Part shown: piece by piece, positions 46,013-58,739 of the stretch
Numbering within the stretch: position 1 is the first letter of the stretch
Layout: every line of letters starts with the position of its first letter
Assembly (NCBI RefSeq): GCF_000247695.1
Contig: NW_004624880.1
Location: 3,142,046 to 3,206,045, forward strand
Length of the DNA stretch: 64,000 bases
Reading direction: 5' to 3'
Source: Heterocephalus glaber
Taxonomy: Eukaryota; Chordata; Mammalia; Rodentia; Bathyergidae
Notes under the pieces: generated by a model
What the model saw: only the letters and a program-made list of their open reading frames with translations
What the model was told of the DNA's origin: nothing
Database searches by the model: none
Translations under genes and position numbers: made by a program

Positions 46013-48419
46013 GTCTGGAGGAGAAAAAAAATTAATATAGAACAAAATACCACTACTGTCTACTACTCTCCCTACTATGTTGATTGTGTAGCATCTACGT
46101 CATCTATTTCAGATGGGAATGTTACCAATTCTAATGGTTCTGTTGATATTTCAAAAAGATTCTAATCTCATTGCAGTAATAGCTCCTGTCATTCCTAGTG
46201 ACACATATGCCATAACATTCCTAGTTAAATTGTCAGAAATATTAATGGGCTCAGATTTTATATTATTTGGACCACTGTCTATATCTTGCTTAGTATTCAA
46301 GTAACCTTGCTTTATACAGAGCATTCCAATCCCTGGGCTGGGCTTTCCAATCCCAATGTTTGTATTGTTCACTAGGGACATTAGCCTTCTCATTTCTGTG
46401 TAATTTTGATCTTCCTTAGAAGAAGACTTTTTTCAGCTCCATAGATTTTCTTCTTTAAACTTTATACTTTTCCATTTTCTGTTATGCAAGTGAACATGTT
46501 ACCTGCTTTGGTCCTTATTTTCATTTTATTCTAATAGATCACTGTCTCTCAGAGTTGATATGGATTTATGATCTCTGCCTGAATTTGATATCTGGAACTG
46601 TCCTTCCCTGCCTGTCCTGCTCTATCCTTGGACTCCTTCACTACCTTCCAAAGTAGCCAAAAAGCATTTGATTCTCTGGGCTAAATATCAGCACTTCTCT
46701 CTCTGATTCATCCCAGAATATTGTTTTGAATCTCTTTATCACTTATTTGTTGGCCCTGTTTATGTTTGAATTTCACCAAGAGCAATATTTTAGAACAGGT
46801 GTTATTTTTGACAGTTTTACAGTTTGGAATCAGAATCCACACAGGAGTAAGAGTACGTGCTACTCTTAAACACTTTTTCAATTTAAATTGAACTTTAGAA
46901 GAATAAAAAGGTAAAATAATTTAGGTTAAGGGGCATGACTGAATTCCTACAATAGAGTAAAAACTTATACAATTTTCTATAAATTTCTAATGAATTTTTA
47001 ATGCTATAAATCAGTGAAAATCATACCAAGCTCAGTATCTGACACCTACTTGGTACTCAGTAAATATTTATTAATAAGTATTAGACATTTTCATAAGAAT
47101 TTCAAATTTCCCCAATTAAAATTTGATGCAAAGCCATGGAAATGCTATGGAAGGCTAGGAATGATCTAGAAGATTCGGTGATTGACTTAGAGTTTTCTAC
47201 AGTGGATGAGCATTGGGTAGTGGTGGAAAGAACAATGTTAGAAAAAGGAACTAGAGAACTTTCCTCCAAATTCTATTTGCATAGAAAATAATATTTTTGC
47301 CTGCCTTGCACACTATAGATCAGTTAATGTAGTGAGGCTTTCTAAAGACACTTTTACTTGCACATCAAAAGTGAGTGATTCCCATTGTCCATATTGGAAG
47401 TTACCATTTTTATGTATGATAGATTTGGAAGGTAAGGGAAACTCTGGGGAAGCTAAAGCCATTCTCAGACCAAGACATTACCATTGCTTAGATTTTTATT
47501 AGACATGCTATTGTTTTTGACATAAAGAATTCTGCATTAGGTGTACAATATTCACAGATTATAAAATATACAAAATGGTCTAAATCTCTGTGATGCAACT
47601 AATATTTACTTGAAATAGCAAGGTGTTGCTAGTTATAGTTGTAGATAAATACTTCTGATATATGTTATGAAGTGACTGTTACCAATTATCTCTTATTCTA
47701 GCAATGGTTTGTTTGACCTAAGTACTTCTGTATTTTAAAATCTCTGTCTTTATCTCTCCCTCAGATTCCTCTGTTTTATTTGTATTTTATTTTCAGAGAG
47801 GAAGAGTATTTTCCTCACGTTAGGCCAGAAGTGGTTATTTCCATACTAAAAAGGTCCATCTATCTGAGAGACATTTATGCAGAACAATTTAGTCATTCTT
47901 ACTGCTACAGGTGCTCAACATTGTACTCTCTAATCATTTCAGGCCCATTAATGCTGATACTACACACATGTGATAATTTTAAAGTATGGAATCTAGGACA
48001 GAATCCAATACCACAGGTGAGCTCTGACCCTAGGTTTCCCTTAGCTTGAAAGGAATGCAAATTTCATGTGTGTGTGGGGGGGGAGTATTTTGGACTTGAA
48101 AACTGATAACAGACTATTTTTATTAAGCATCTCCTGAAAAGAGAACATTTCTATTCAGCTTTGGAGGATCAACAGACTCACAGACACCCTTACAAAAGAC
48201 AAAACATCTTCTCCCTTCAATGTATGGCAGAGCTGAAAAATCAAGCCACCACTGGCTGCTGACCATAACTCCATTATCTGGTGAAACCCAGTCTACTGGT
48301 ATTGGTGAAGCCATCAAGATATGAGACATTTAGGTTTATAATGACAAGATTTATGTGGCAATAAATATTTGGGAGAAATTTGGGAAGAGGGAATAACTTG
48401 GTACTTGTTTAGGAACCAC
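46013..48419. other. Unassigned sequence, about 2.4 kb
   Basis: Only a probable L2 3' end near 47030-47080 (cttggtactcagtaaatatt). No gene recognised. Confidence 0.4.
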
Positions 48420-48610
48420 AATGTGCCAGCACTACCTTCTTTAATGTTTACAATTCTCCTCTAAACTCTCATTGTTATTCTTATTTTGTGAATGAGGAAA
48501 CTGGGTCTCAAAGAAAGATTAAGCAGCACACATTTTCATAACTAGTAAAGCCAGGATTGATACTGAAATGCTTTGTTCCAAATCCCACTTTTTTTCCCTA
48601 TAACATGCTT
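48420..48610 (-). repeat. MIR SINE remnant
   Basis: Reverse MIR: tgtgccagcactaccttctt, gaatgaggaaactgggtctc, actagtaaagccaggattga. Confidence 0.7.
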
Positions 48611-51600
48611 CCTTGAGTGAGTTGAAAACTATGTCCAGATATGGCATTTGTAAGCATTTGTGTGCATGCATAGCTATGAAGAAACACATGAGAGGAAGAA
48701 TCTAAAATTGCAACAGTTCATAATTCTTAATTCTTGGAATGATTCTAAATTAAAATGTATTAGAATTTACTATGTTATAACTAAGCAGATATAAGCAAAG
48801 CGTTTTAGGTCCATACCACGACATGCTCCTTGATATATGGTCTCTACTCTGCATATTTTTCACAAACTGTTGGCGACTGAACAGTTTTGCATGTAAATTC
48901 TCTAGGCATTCTTTCTACCATCTTTTTGCCCTAGAAATTCTTGTTTCTTATAACAAAAAGGAAGATTCCCTTTCTCATTTTCAGTGTTGACAGATTGTTG
49001 AGGCTGAAACCCTTGTTCTAAGTGATTTTTATAGCAGATAGAAAGCTTTCATGAAAAGAAAGCCACAAACGGGCAAGGAGTCATAGATATTAGAGCTAAA
49101 AGGGAATTTTAATGCCATTTATTCAAGCATCCCATTTTTATTATTGAGGAAACTAAGCATTAGGGAGCCCTGAAAACAGAATATTAAAGTAACAGCTACC
49201 CTATGTAAGATATGCCATCCATTTCCCAAATTATGGCACTTTTGACAGTGAAAGGGGTGGCAACAGGGTAGGGTTGTAGGGAAAGGGCACTCATACTTTC
49301 CCAGGAGACCAGGACATACAGTGGTTTTAACTTTTTTGAATTTTTATAACAATGAAATGAAATAGCATATGTGACAGTGCCTTGGTTAATGCTGCACCAG
49401 ACACCAGAAAGCACACAATCAATTTTGGTCAATTGCGATCTGAAAGTCCAGTCACCTAGAAAGTTACCAAGAAATTTGTGAGTTAAGCTCAAGTTCTCTG
49501 TCTTCAGAAGCTAAGAATCAGAAGTACCAAATGAAAGTACAAATGATAACTAATCATCAGGTTTTATGTTTATTTAAAATTTTAGTTTTATTCTGTCTCT
49601 AACATGGCGAAGTGATCTCTCGTGTTTTTCAATTTTATAGGTTGACCAAAATAGTGACTATGACAGAAACATATTAATAGACAAACATGCAGAGTAATAA
49701 ATCCTGCGGGAAGAAAGAAAGTAACAAAAGGAGATTAAGGAAGGAAGAAAGGACAAAGGAGGATGTCAAGAGCAATTGTTTTCTAAGATATAAGATTATG
49801 TGGGCTCTATATCCAGACAAGGTGTTATGTGTTTTACATAGAACTACTTTAAAAGAAAACAAGATCAAATATAGATTTGTAACTTAAAAATGACAGATTT
49901 AGAACTACTTGATTCTACTAACATTTTATTGTATAAAATATGTGCCTGTATCTCTCTTTTGGTTGAATCTATCTTTATTTAATGTTATCTGCTTTCAGGG
50001 TCCTTGAACTCACCTGGCTCCAGGTTTTCCATGAAAATAGCTTCAGTTCATTCTTTAACTCATGGAAAAACACAAGTAAGTGATCTAGTGTTAACCTATG
50101 TGTAGCCAAGGGTAGTTAGAAAGTAACAATGATATAAAATGCTTTACTAGGATATATCATTTAAAAGCTCCAAGTTCTACAAATTTTGATTCTATCTCCT
50201 TCCAAAGAGACAAAGAGGCATCCCTTTCTCTACATTTGAATCCAGTATGTTGGCTTCCTTTAAGGAATTTCTAGCTGAAATCTTATCTGCAGTACTTGGA
50301 CAAATTCTGCTTCTTGCCATTTGTCTGACAGCAATGAAATTTCAAATATGATCCAGGCTGTGAAGTCTGGCCCTTGTCAGCTCCTGTTTTGACCTTTTCA
50401 CTATTCCCTGTTCTGGCTGACTGGCCATTTGCCAGCCTCTCCTGGAGGTTGGTCAGGTTCTAAGGACTGGAAGAATGGCATCACCAGCTAACCAGCAAAC
50501 CAACTATTGAAAAGGTCAGGACAAGCATGTCTGCTCTACAGCTGCATAGAGAACCACACCAATGTATGCACAAAATTTAGATGGATAGAGGCAACACTGT
50601 GAAAACATTCTGTTCTAGTATTATTGCAACAAAAATGAAGAAATTTGAATAATATTGATTATTTCACACTAGAGCACACTGATGTAAAAACTTCCATTTT
50701 ATAATTAAAGTATATAGTTATGGAAGGCTATGACTGTTTCTAGCTTATACTCAACACTGGATTTTTTCAAGTAAGAATTTTTGAATAAGATCCCCCTCAA
50801 ATAACTGATTTTTCTTATTTTGGCTTGAGACTTTTATTTTTAAATAAATTTCTATTTTTCTTTTATCTTTGAGCTATAGCTTCATTTTTATTCAGTGGAG
50901 GTACATTTTCTTTTAAGTACAATCAAGACTGCCAAAACATGAATAATTAAAATAAAAATATCTTAGACTTTGATGATGTTACATGCTGTTATGAACATAT
51001 TGTTTTGGAAAGGATATGATAGTTTAAACTATGGAGACAAATTAATCCTTAAATCTCAAGACTTAATACACTAAAGCTTTACTACTTCTCATGTGACATT
51101 CACAATGTGGGTTAGCAGGGGACTCGGTTCTGCATTAGCTCACAAAACAGTCTGATGAAGACTCCATCATCCTAATAACATGCCTTAGGAATTTGCCATA
51201 CATACCTTAAAAGACATTTATTCTTCTGTGCTTAGGGCTAAATTGAAAACACATCACTTCTGCTCATAATGCTTTGGCCTGAATTTGTCACATGCCCAAA
51301 GTGGAAGTATGAGTGATCATTTGGATAGTCCCTAACAAACAGATGTCTCGACCACACACACTTACACCACTGTCTTCTGTAAGCATAATAGCCTTGAGAT
51401 ATTGATAATTTTGCTCCTAGTAATAATATAACAACTATTTATCATTTCCCGGTTTTGTATCAGGAAAGGAATGTTGAGTCCTCATTTTACTTATCTAAAA
51501 ACTGAAGGTCCTAGGGATTAGTATGTCACCTCAAGACATCCCAGAGGCAGATGCTATGCTGCAATTAGAAGTAGAGGAGACTTATTGTAAGGGAAATTCC

Positions 51601-51991
51601 CCTGAAATATACAAGGGGGGGGGAGGGAGAGTGAGAGAGCGCAAAGGTAGGCATGAAGCATCTTTGGGCCATGCATGGTGCAGATCTGATACTCAAAGTA
51701 CAGGGAAAGGGAAGAGGTAGCCTCACACTGTCTTAGTAGTTCTGAAAGCTGTGGCTTCCTAGCAGGAGTTCCAGACGTGGCCATTTGGACAAGTCTCACA
51801 TATCTGAGCCTTAGCACCCCTGTCATGCTCAGTCACAAGCTAGGAGCGAGTGTTCTTCACTTTTGCTTGGAGACAGATCCCAAAGATGTTGCAGCTGAGG
51901 TTGTTAGCAGACTGCACTTGTCCCAGCAGATATGTTTTCTGAAGTGCTGCCCCAGGTAGCTATACAAAAACTAGCAATTGGAGAGCAAAAA
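48611..51991. other. Unassigned sequence, about 3.4 kb
   Basis: A MIR-like scrap may lie at 49080-49175. A short G-run with purines is at 51615-51640. I recognise no gene. Confidence 0.4.
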
Positions 51992-51993
51992 TA

Positions 51994-52333
51994 CAGATGT
52001 TACCCAACTTACAATGGTTTGATTTACAGTTTCTCAACTTTACAGCAATGGAAAAGTGACAAACATTCAGTGGAAACCATACTCCAATTTTGAATTTGGA
52101 TCTTTTCCCTGACTATTAATGTGAGTTGTGAAACTCTCTTGGGATGTTGGCCAGCAGCAGGGAGCCGCAGCTCCTAATCACGAATATAAGCACTGATACT
52201 CTAAAGTGTGCTATGTTACTAAACTATGATGTTCGATAGGTTAGGGGTATTGAATATATTTTTGACATACAGTATTGCCAAGGTCTGATAGGCTTATCAG
52301 AATATAACCCCACTGTAAGTTGAGAAGCATCTG
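51994..52333. mobile_element. MER2-like Tigger MITE
   Basis: Inverted repeats of about 24 bases: cagatgttacccaacttaca on the left and, complemented, cagatgcttctcaacttaca on the right. TA stands on each side (51992-51993, 52334-52335), the target duplication of mariner/pogo elements. The inside gatgttcgataggttagggg followed by tattgaatatatttttgaca matches the MER2 pattern I remember. Non-coding. Confidence 0.85.
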
Positions 52334-52458
52334 TATGTATTCTGGTGTTCTGGTGCTAAGACTTTCTTCTGCCTCTTCAGCATGCATGGCTGGCTATAGA
52401 AAAATGTTTAATATGATTAAACTAGTTAAGGAGCAAGATTAAAAAATAGTATTTTTAA

Positions 52459-52547
52459 GGGCCAGGGATTTAGCTCAGTGTTTCCGCTGCCTGCCTCATA
52501 AGCACAAGTATCTGAGTTTGATCCCCAGTAAAAAAAAAAAAAAACCC
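52459..52547 (+). mobile_element. ID-like SINE
   Basis: Complete copy: gggccagggatttagctcag, tttccgctgcctgcctcata, agcacaagtatctgagtttg, atccccagta and an A-run. The 10-base duplication agtattttta flanks it (52448-52457, 52548-52557). Confidence 0.9.
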
Positions 52548-52599
52548 AGTATTTTTACAAGAGAAATACAAAATATGCATAGTCATGAAATCACAATTC

Positions 52600-52715
52600 T
52601 CATTTCATTTCTGCCCTTGACAAGCTATGTGACCTTGATAGAGTCTTTTAACCTCTGTGTTTAGCATTTACCCAACTGCCTGAGGGATGCTCTGTATCCC
52701 TGGCAGCAATATTAA
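52600..52715 (+). repeat. MIR SINE fragment
   Basis: gacaagctatgtgaccttga and gtcttttaacctctgtgttt are MIR core blocks. Confidence 0.65.
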
Positions 52716-53689
52716 ATAAAAAGGGAACCCTTTGCTTCATAACTTTCCATGGCAGGAATTTCCCCTACAGTTGAGGTAAGTTGTCCTCTCTTTACTAAAT
52801 GTGAATAAGAAATTTCCAGAGAGTAAGTCTGTGAGATGAATTGTGGTATAGGACAATAAAAAGATGACATGAACATAACAGCAAAACAAGATGTGGTTGG
52901 CCAAAACATGTTGTAATTAATATATCCCAGGAGCTCAATTGTCTTCTTTCTATGGTTGGAGCCTAAAGGAACAAAGGAGGAGAGGAGGAAAACCAATGCA
53001 ATTAAAGACAATGAAGTTCAAATCTGTGCTTTAGGGATCTTTCATTAACCATTTGAAGGCAGGTTCACAATGGGTTAATAAAAGCCTTGACCTCTGGTGT
53101 TAGGAATATATTGTTAGGGGAAAATCATATTCTTAGCCCAGAGAAAAGGGAAGTAAATTTGTCTATGATTCAATTAATAAATGTATATAGAATTGGCATC
53201 TAGAAAGTGAGTGTATCTATGTGAAGAGTGCTGTGGAAGCCGGATAAATTGGGGTGCCTTGTTTTTATGGACAATCATTCCCTTTAAGCAGATGGCTAAA
53301 TTGAATTTGAAGGGATCAAAACACTAGATTATAGGAAGTAATTCAAAATTTAGAAAGGAATAGTCTTAAAGAGTAGATAATATCAACTAATTTATATTTT
53401 GCTTTAGAAGAATTTCCTAACTCATTTTCAGCAGAGAATCTGCTTATGCATTGGTGTGTTATCCAGTTGAATATTAAAATAGACTTATATTCTCTAGATC
53501 CTCAAAAATTACAGAAGAATGGAAGTACTTGAGAGTTCTATGTTGGGAATATAAGGTATGAGATGAGTAATGGACCTTCAAGTGAAAGTATCAGGTATAT
53601 GAATGACCTCAAAGCTAAAGCGCCACAGTCTTAGCCAAGAAATCTTCAGATGTTTCCATATCTCCCTTAGATGTTCCATCATCACAAAA
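52716..53689. other. Unassigned sequence
   Basis: No gene or repeat recognised. Confidence 0.4.
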
Positions 53690-54035
53690 ACCTAGTATAT
53701 CTAAAATAAAACTTACCTTCTTCAAGAAGCTTGTAAATCTCATGGACAGTCTAGGTTCCTCTCTCTCCCTTTCTACCCATGTCCTGTCAATTATACCTTT
53801 GTAATGGCCATATTCCCCTCACTCTCCATTTAACCTGCACCTACTCTTGTCAGGCCCAACATCCCCAGAATCCCTTTACACCTAGAAACTACGAATCTGA
53901 CTACAGAGTCATCATTCAATTTCATTCTTTGTAGTACCTCCACATTAATCTTTCAAAAAATAGTCCTCTGTCAGTGTCCTCTTTCAACTCAGAACTCTTT
54001 GATTCACTATTAATGGTAGAGATTGCTAAATGACT
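53690..54035 (+). repeat. Possible L2 remnant
   Basis: The pyrimidine-rich order with cccatgtcctgtcaattata, gtacctccacattaatcttt and gtgtcctctttcaactcaga is L2-like. Weak. Confidence 0.4.
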
Positions 54036-54054
54036 CTCAATGTCCATTACACCA

Positions 54055-54490
54055 GTGATTATTCCTTAGGAAAATAGTCATGGACAATATTGTTAGCTGA
54101 GAAAACCACCTTTCTCAAGTTTCCTTGTACTTATATTGGGTTGCATGATCAAGCTCTAGTTAATGAGATGCAAGCAGTAGTTGTCTTTTGAGTTTTTTGC
54201 TTCAAAAGAAAAGAGTAATTGCTTCATTCTCTTCTTCTTTCAGTTACGGAATGTGATTAGATTGCTAGAGCTACAGCAATTGTCTTGAATCCTAAGATTA
54301 TCTTGAAGGTGAAAATCAGTTCTGAAGATGACTGAATCAAAAGACAGAAGGAGACTAAGTTCTCATGACTTCATGGAACTGTCATACTATCCTTGGACTC
54401 CATGATTTTGTAACCTTTTTATTTACATAGGAAAGTAAATGGTCGTTTAAATTATTGTCCGAGAGTGTATTACTTGAGACAAAATTAAAT
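54055..54490 (+). mobile_element. MLT1-like LTR
   Basis: ttaatgagatgcaagcagta, gaagatgactgaatcaaaag, acagaaggagactaagttct, tggactccatgattttgtaa and ggaaagtaaatggtcg follow the plan of old MLT1 LTRs. Diverged; no internal sequence adjoins. Confidence 0.55.
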
Positions 54491-55489
54491 CTCGTCAGCT
54501 ATACCATTATCCCCAAGATGCTGCCTGAAGTTCTTAACTTGATATTCACAGTGGAAACTCTACTTGCCCCTACGACTAATTCTACAACACTTCTTCCACC
54601 AGAAACATTTCTTTAATCAAGTTAATATTCTCCAAATGTGCTCTGCATGCTCCTGGTTCTGAAATTTACCGCACTATCTCAGCTACTGTGACTTTCAATT
54701 ACCCCAGGCATCTGTACCAGAACTTAAATAAATAATAGAATAATGGACTTTTCAAAATGGAAGAGGATTTAAAATTTCTCCAATTCAAAACTTTCCATAC
54801 AGTGAAGGAAAATGTTTCATATCCTTAATACTAAACTGTGTTTGGTGACCACACCCTTTTACAGGACCCCTGGATATTCAGTGCACCTTGAGGTTTTAGA
54901 GGCATTGCATCTGTAGCATATCTGATCAAATGCTGCTTAACTACTGTGCAGGTTGCTCACGATACAGAAGAAACATTCACCTTCTCTGATTCTAGGGCTG
55001 CTCTGATTATTAGCAAGCCATTCTATATAATCAGCTGGAAACTGCTTCCTTGGAACTTTCATCTTATTTTCAGTCCCTGGACTAACAAATAATACTGATG
55101 CACCACAATTATTTGAAGGTAGCTATCACTGGTTGTAAACCTTCTCTTTTCAGAGGTGAATGACCCATCGATATTCTTTACATAATCTGATTTTTAGACA
55201 CTTTGTCTTCTTTTAGTGCTTCTAGGTTGTAAGTGCCCAATTAGAAACAAAGCCAGAATTCAATATCATATTTACAGAGTGAGTGGGACTAGATGCCACA
55301 AAAGACAGGAGGCTGTAACTTCCTTTGCCTGCAACCTATTACATGTGACTGTCAGTTAATCACTATAGTTTTGACATTGCCTTCACAACTAACATAATTT
55401 TTAGTTATATAAATATTATAAAATCAGTTTTAAACTAAATGTGATGAAAAATACCAGAAATAACACCTTGTTTGTGCTCACATTTATTT
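54491..55489. other. Unassigned sequence
   Basis: No gene or repeat recognised. Confidence 0.4.
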
Positions 55490-55612
55490 TATTTTTAATT
55501 AATGGGACAAAATCTCACTGTGTTTCCCAGGATAGCCTTGAATTTGCAATTCTTCTGTCTCAGCCTCCCAAATAGCTAGGACTATAGGTATGTATCATGC
55601 CTCCATTCACAT
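55490..55612 (-). mobile_element. B1 (7SL-derived) SINE
   Basis: On plus the complement of B1: aatctcactgtgtttcccag, gatagccttgaatttgcaat, ctcagcctcccaaatagcta, ggactataggtatgtatcat. The flanks tcacattta and tcacatatt may be the target duplication. It lacks an ID half. Confidence 0.8.
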
Positions 55613-57044
55613 ATTGTTTTAATCAGGAAAAGCTATGTGTGAATTAAGACTCATCTTTTCTAGAAAAGAAGCTTCATATGCTACTACTGAAAACTAAAAA
55701 AGTTCTATTTAGTGCCCTGTGCTCATTCCAGTGTATAATCTCAGATTCCTCCTGCCTGTCAAATGCTTCTCTTGGAAACAAAGTGCTTGCAGCTCAGCTG
55801 ATTTAAACCTCACCTTCCTGATCATTCTAGTTGTACATGCATGTGCCTGTAGTGCAGTCTCCCTGGGAAGAAGAATTCATATTTCCCACAACACCTTGTA
55901 CAATGACACTAAATAAGTATTCTTAAATAAACAAGTCACTGTTTATTCACTGGGACTAGATTTGGTTTTATCAGATTCAGATGTGATAAACAAACCAATA
56001 AAATACCCAAACTCTTCTTACTGTCTTTAGGTGAAACATATAGCTCCCACTGGGATTGTCCCAGTAAAGGAGCTGACCTAGTTTAATACGGTATAAATGT
56101 AGTGTGTTCCCAAAAGGTTCCCAAACACTGGGTACACTAGAGTATTTTCAGTGTTTCAAGTGGTGCAACTAATACAGATTGACCCACTTAGAATGAGCCC
56201 TTTTACAAAAAGTGAATTCTGTTGAAAGCAGAACCATTCCACAGAATTCTTGCTGACTACTGTTCAGCAGGATTCCACTCTTCTCCAAATGGCTTTTGAA
56301 GAATTCTTATTTACCACAAAACAAAATTAAAGCAAACAGACCAAGAAAAACAAGCTGACAACAACAACTTTTATCAAAATTATGTGATTCTTTTTAAAAA
56401 GTGGGGGTAAATGCAGCAATGGAGAATATCTAACTTGAGCTTTTGCCGTCTTTTTATAGTTTCAATTTGTACAATCTTACTCATTACACTATTTATATCT
56501 TCTAGATATTTACTCTGAGATTACATTGCTGACAGGGGGCAAGTAGTATTGTTGTGTTTATGGGTCGCACAGAGTGCCCATAAACATTGGTGTCTGGGCA
56601 AAAACACTACCTTGATTGTAGAGTTTTAGAAAAAGGGATGATTTTACCAAAAGAGGCATGGTAAATTTTGATATTATTCACTCCTTACTCTAATTAAAAG
56701 ATGAGTGAGATTAAAACAACAACTACTAATAATGCATTCTCTATTTAGGGAAGGTCCTGCACTACCCCTCTCTCCTCTTTTCAATGTTATACCAGCACAG
56801 AGAAGTTCTGATTTACTGATTAGCAGTGTATAGAGTTCTTCTGTCCATCCCAATATGAAGCTGATGTCCTAAAGCTGGCTTGAGGTCATCATCTCCCAAT
56901 TGGGAGGACTCCAGTTTCTTGGAAGGACAGGAAGAGTGGCCCAGGGGAAGGAGGAATGGAGTAGCTGGTGTAGGCCAGCTCTGTTCTAGGACTGGGGACA
57001 GGGGCTCATTTTTATTTCCCACTGTGAAGCTATAAAAGCAAGCT
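55613..57044. other. Unassigned sequence
   Basis: No gene or repeat recognised. The minus frame at 56813-57112 enters the L1 below and is not a gene. Confidence 0.4.
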
Positions 57045-57960
57045 AAATGAAAAATGAGCCACCTATTGATGGAAAATTTGGGTTGCTTCCAATCTTTTGC
57101 TACTACTAACAATGCTGCAATAGATATTCATGTATATCATTTTCCATGTGGCCTAGTATAACTCCAGGATACATTTCCAGAAGTAGAATAGCTGGGTCAA
57201 AGGGCATATGCATTTGTAATTTTAATACATATTACCAAATTGGCCTCCTTAGGGATTTACATTCACACTAGCAATGTATAAAAGTGACTCTCCCGAAGTC
57301 TTACCAATAGATTTTATCAGACTGAGATTTTGTACAATCTGATAGGTGAAAACAGTATCTAGTGTGGTTCTAAAACTGCTTTTCATTTATGAGTAGCTTC
57401 ATGTATTTAAAATGTTTAGAATTTCTTTTTATATTCTTCTCTCATGTTCATGTTGACTTTCACAAAAATTAAAGGGCTCTTTATATCTTAGGAAGACAAG
57501 CTCTTTTTCTCAATATTTGTTGCAAGAATTTAAATTCAGTATAGCATGCATAATTTTCTTTGTTTAATGGTATATTTTTATGCTGGCTTTCTTTTAATTT
57601 GATGTACTTATATTTATAAATTTTAAAAATTTTGAATTTTGAGATATATTTAGATAGTCCTTTTCTTGTCCAAGCCTACAATAGAATCCTTCCATATTTT
57701 CTTTTAGTATTTTTATGGTTTCATGTCTATATTTAAATTTTGGTCCATTTGGAATTTATCCTGGTTTGAAGTATGGAATGTGGATCCAAGAATTCCAACA
57801 ATTTTTATTGAAAGCCCTATCCTTTTCTGACTTGAGATGCCACTCTTGAAATATATATTTTTGGTTTTATCACTGAACCTTCCCTATTTTTTCCTATAAG
57901 TATGTTGGTCTCTTCATGTACAAATGTCATGCTCTTTTCATTGTGGAGGATTTGAAATGA
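57045..57960 (-). mobile_element. Old L1 ORF2 fragment
   Basis: On plus: gaaaatttgggttgcttcca, atagctgggtcaaagggcat, tggtccatttggaatttatc and ttttattgaaagccctatcc, which are the complement of the ORF2 C-terminal half of an ancient L1. Confidence 0.75.
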
Positions 57961-58446
57961 ACTGGACTATTTCTCTTCTTTACTCTTTTCAGAAATTCTC
58001 TAAATATTATTTATATGTTATGTTTTAAAAAATAATTTCTTAATACCATAAGATATTTCTATTTTATTCCCCAATAGAACATCTTTCTTAATTGCAAAAT
58101 CATAGAGGAATTCTTACTAAACACAGACTTGCTCACAATCTTCACTATAACTTAACATTGGGAGGAATTATATGTTTGTATAAGTTTCATTTAAAACTTT
58201 TTTATTTTATTAGGATGTTTCCAGTTCATGGAGTTTAAAATCATCTTGGGCAAGTGGTTACATGTACACACAACAGCTTGTTTCCTTTTTTTTCAATCCC
58301 CTTTCCCTTCCCTCCCCTTCCCTCACTCCTCCAAATCTCTTATCCCGTGTTTCATTCTTGATCAATCTTAGCTCATACTATGACATACAATGTTTACATT
58401 AATTGAGGTTATTGTTTATATAAGTTTATATATGTATTTTAAAAAA
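57961..58446. other. Sequence between two L1 fragments
   Basis: AT-rich, with a pyrimidine tract at 58290-58330. Part of it may be a further L1 3' UTR, but support is weak. Confidence 0.35.
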
Positions 58447-58739
58447 TTAATTTTATTGGTACATTTGAGGTATACAACATGGTGACATTCATCATTGGAA
58501 ATTTGTACCTTGAATAATATGTCTTGGTTCTTATTTTTTTCCCATTTCCCTGCCCTACCTTCAACCACTCCACCCATCCCCGTTTACAAAGACTGCATCC
58601 ATTTTTTCATTTTGTCATATTAATTCCATTCGCTTCTTTCCTTTCCCCTAGCCCTCCCACTTCCCCTTCCCCTTTGGACCTTTTCTTCCTGTTTCACATT
58701 ATATATTATATATTTTGATCTTCGTTTATACTTTCAGTT

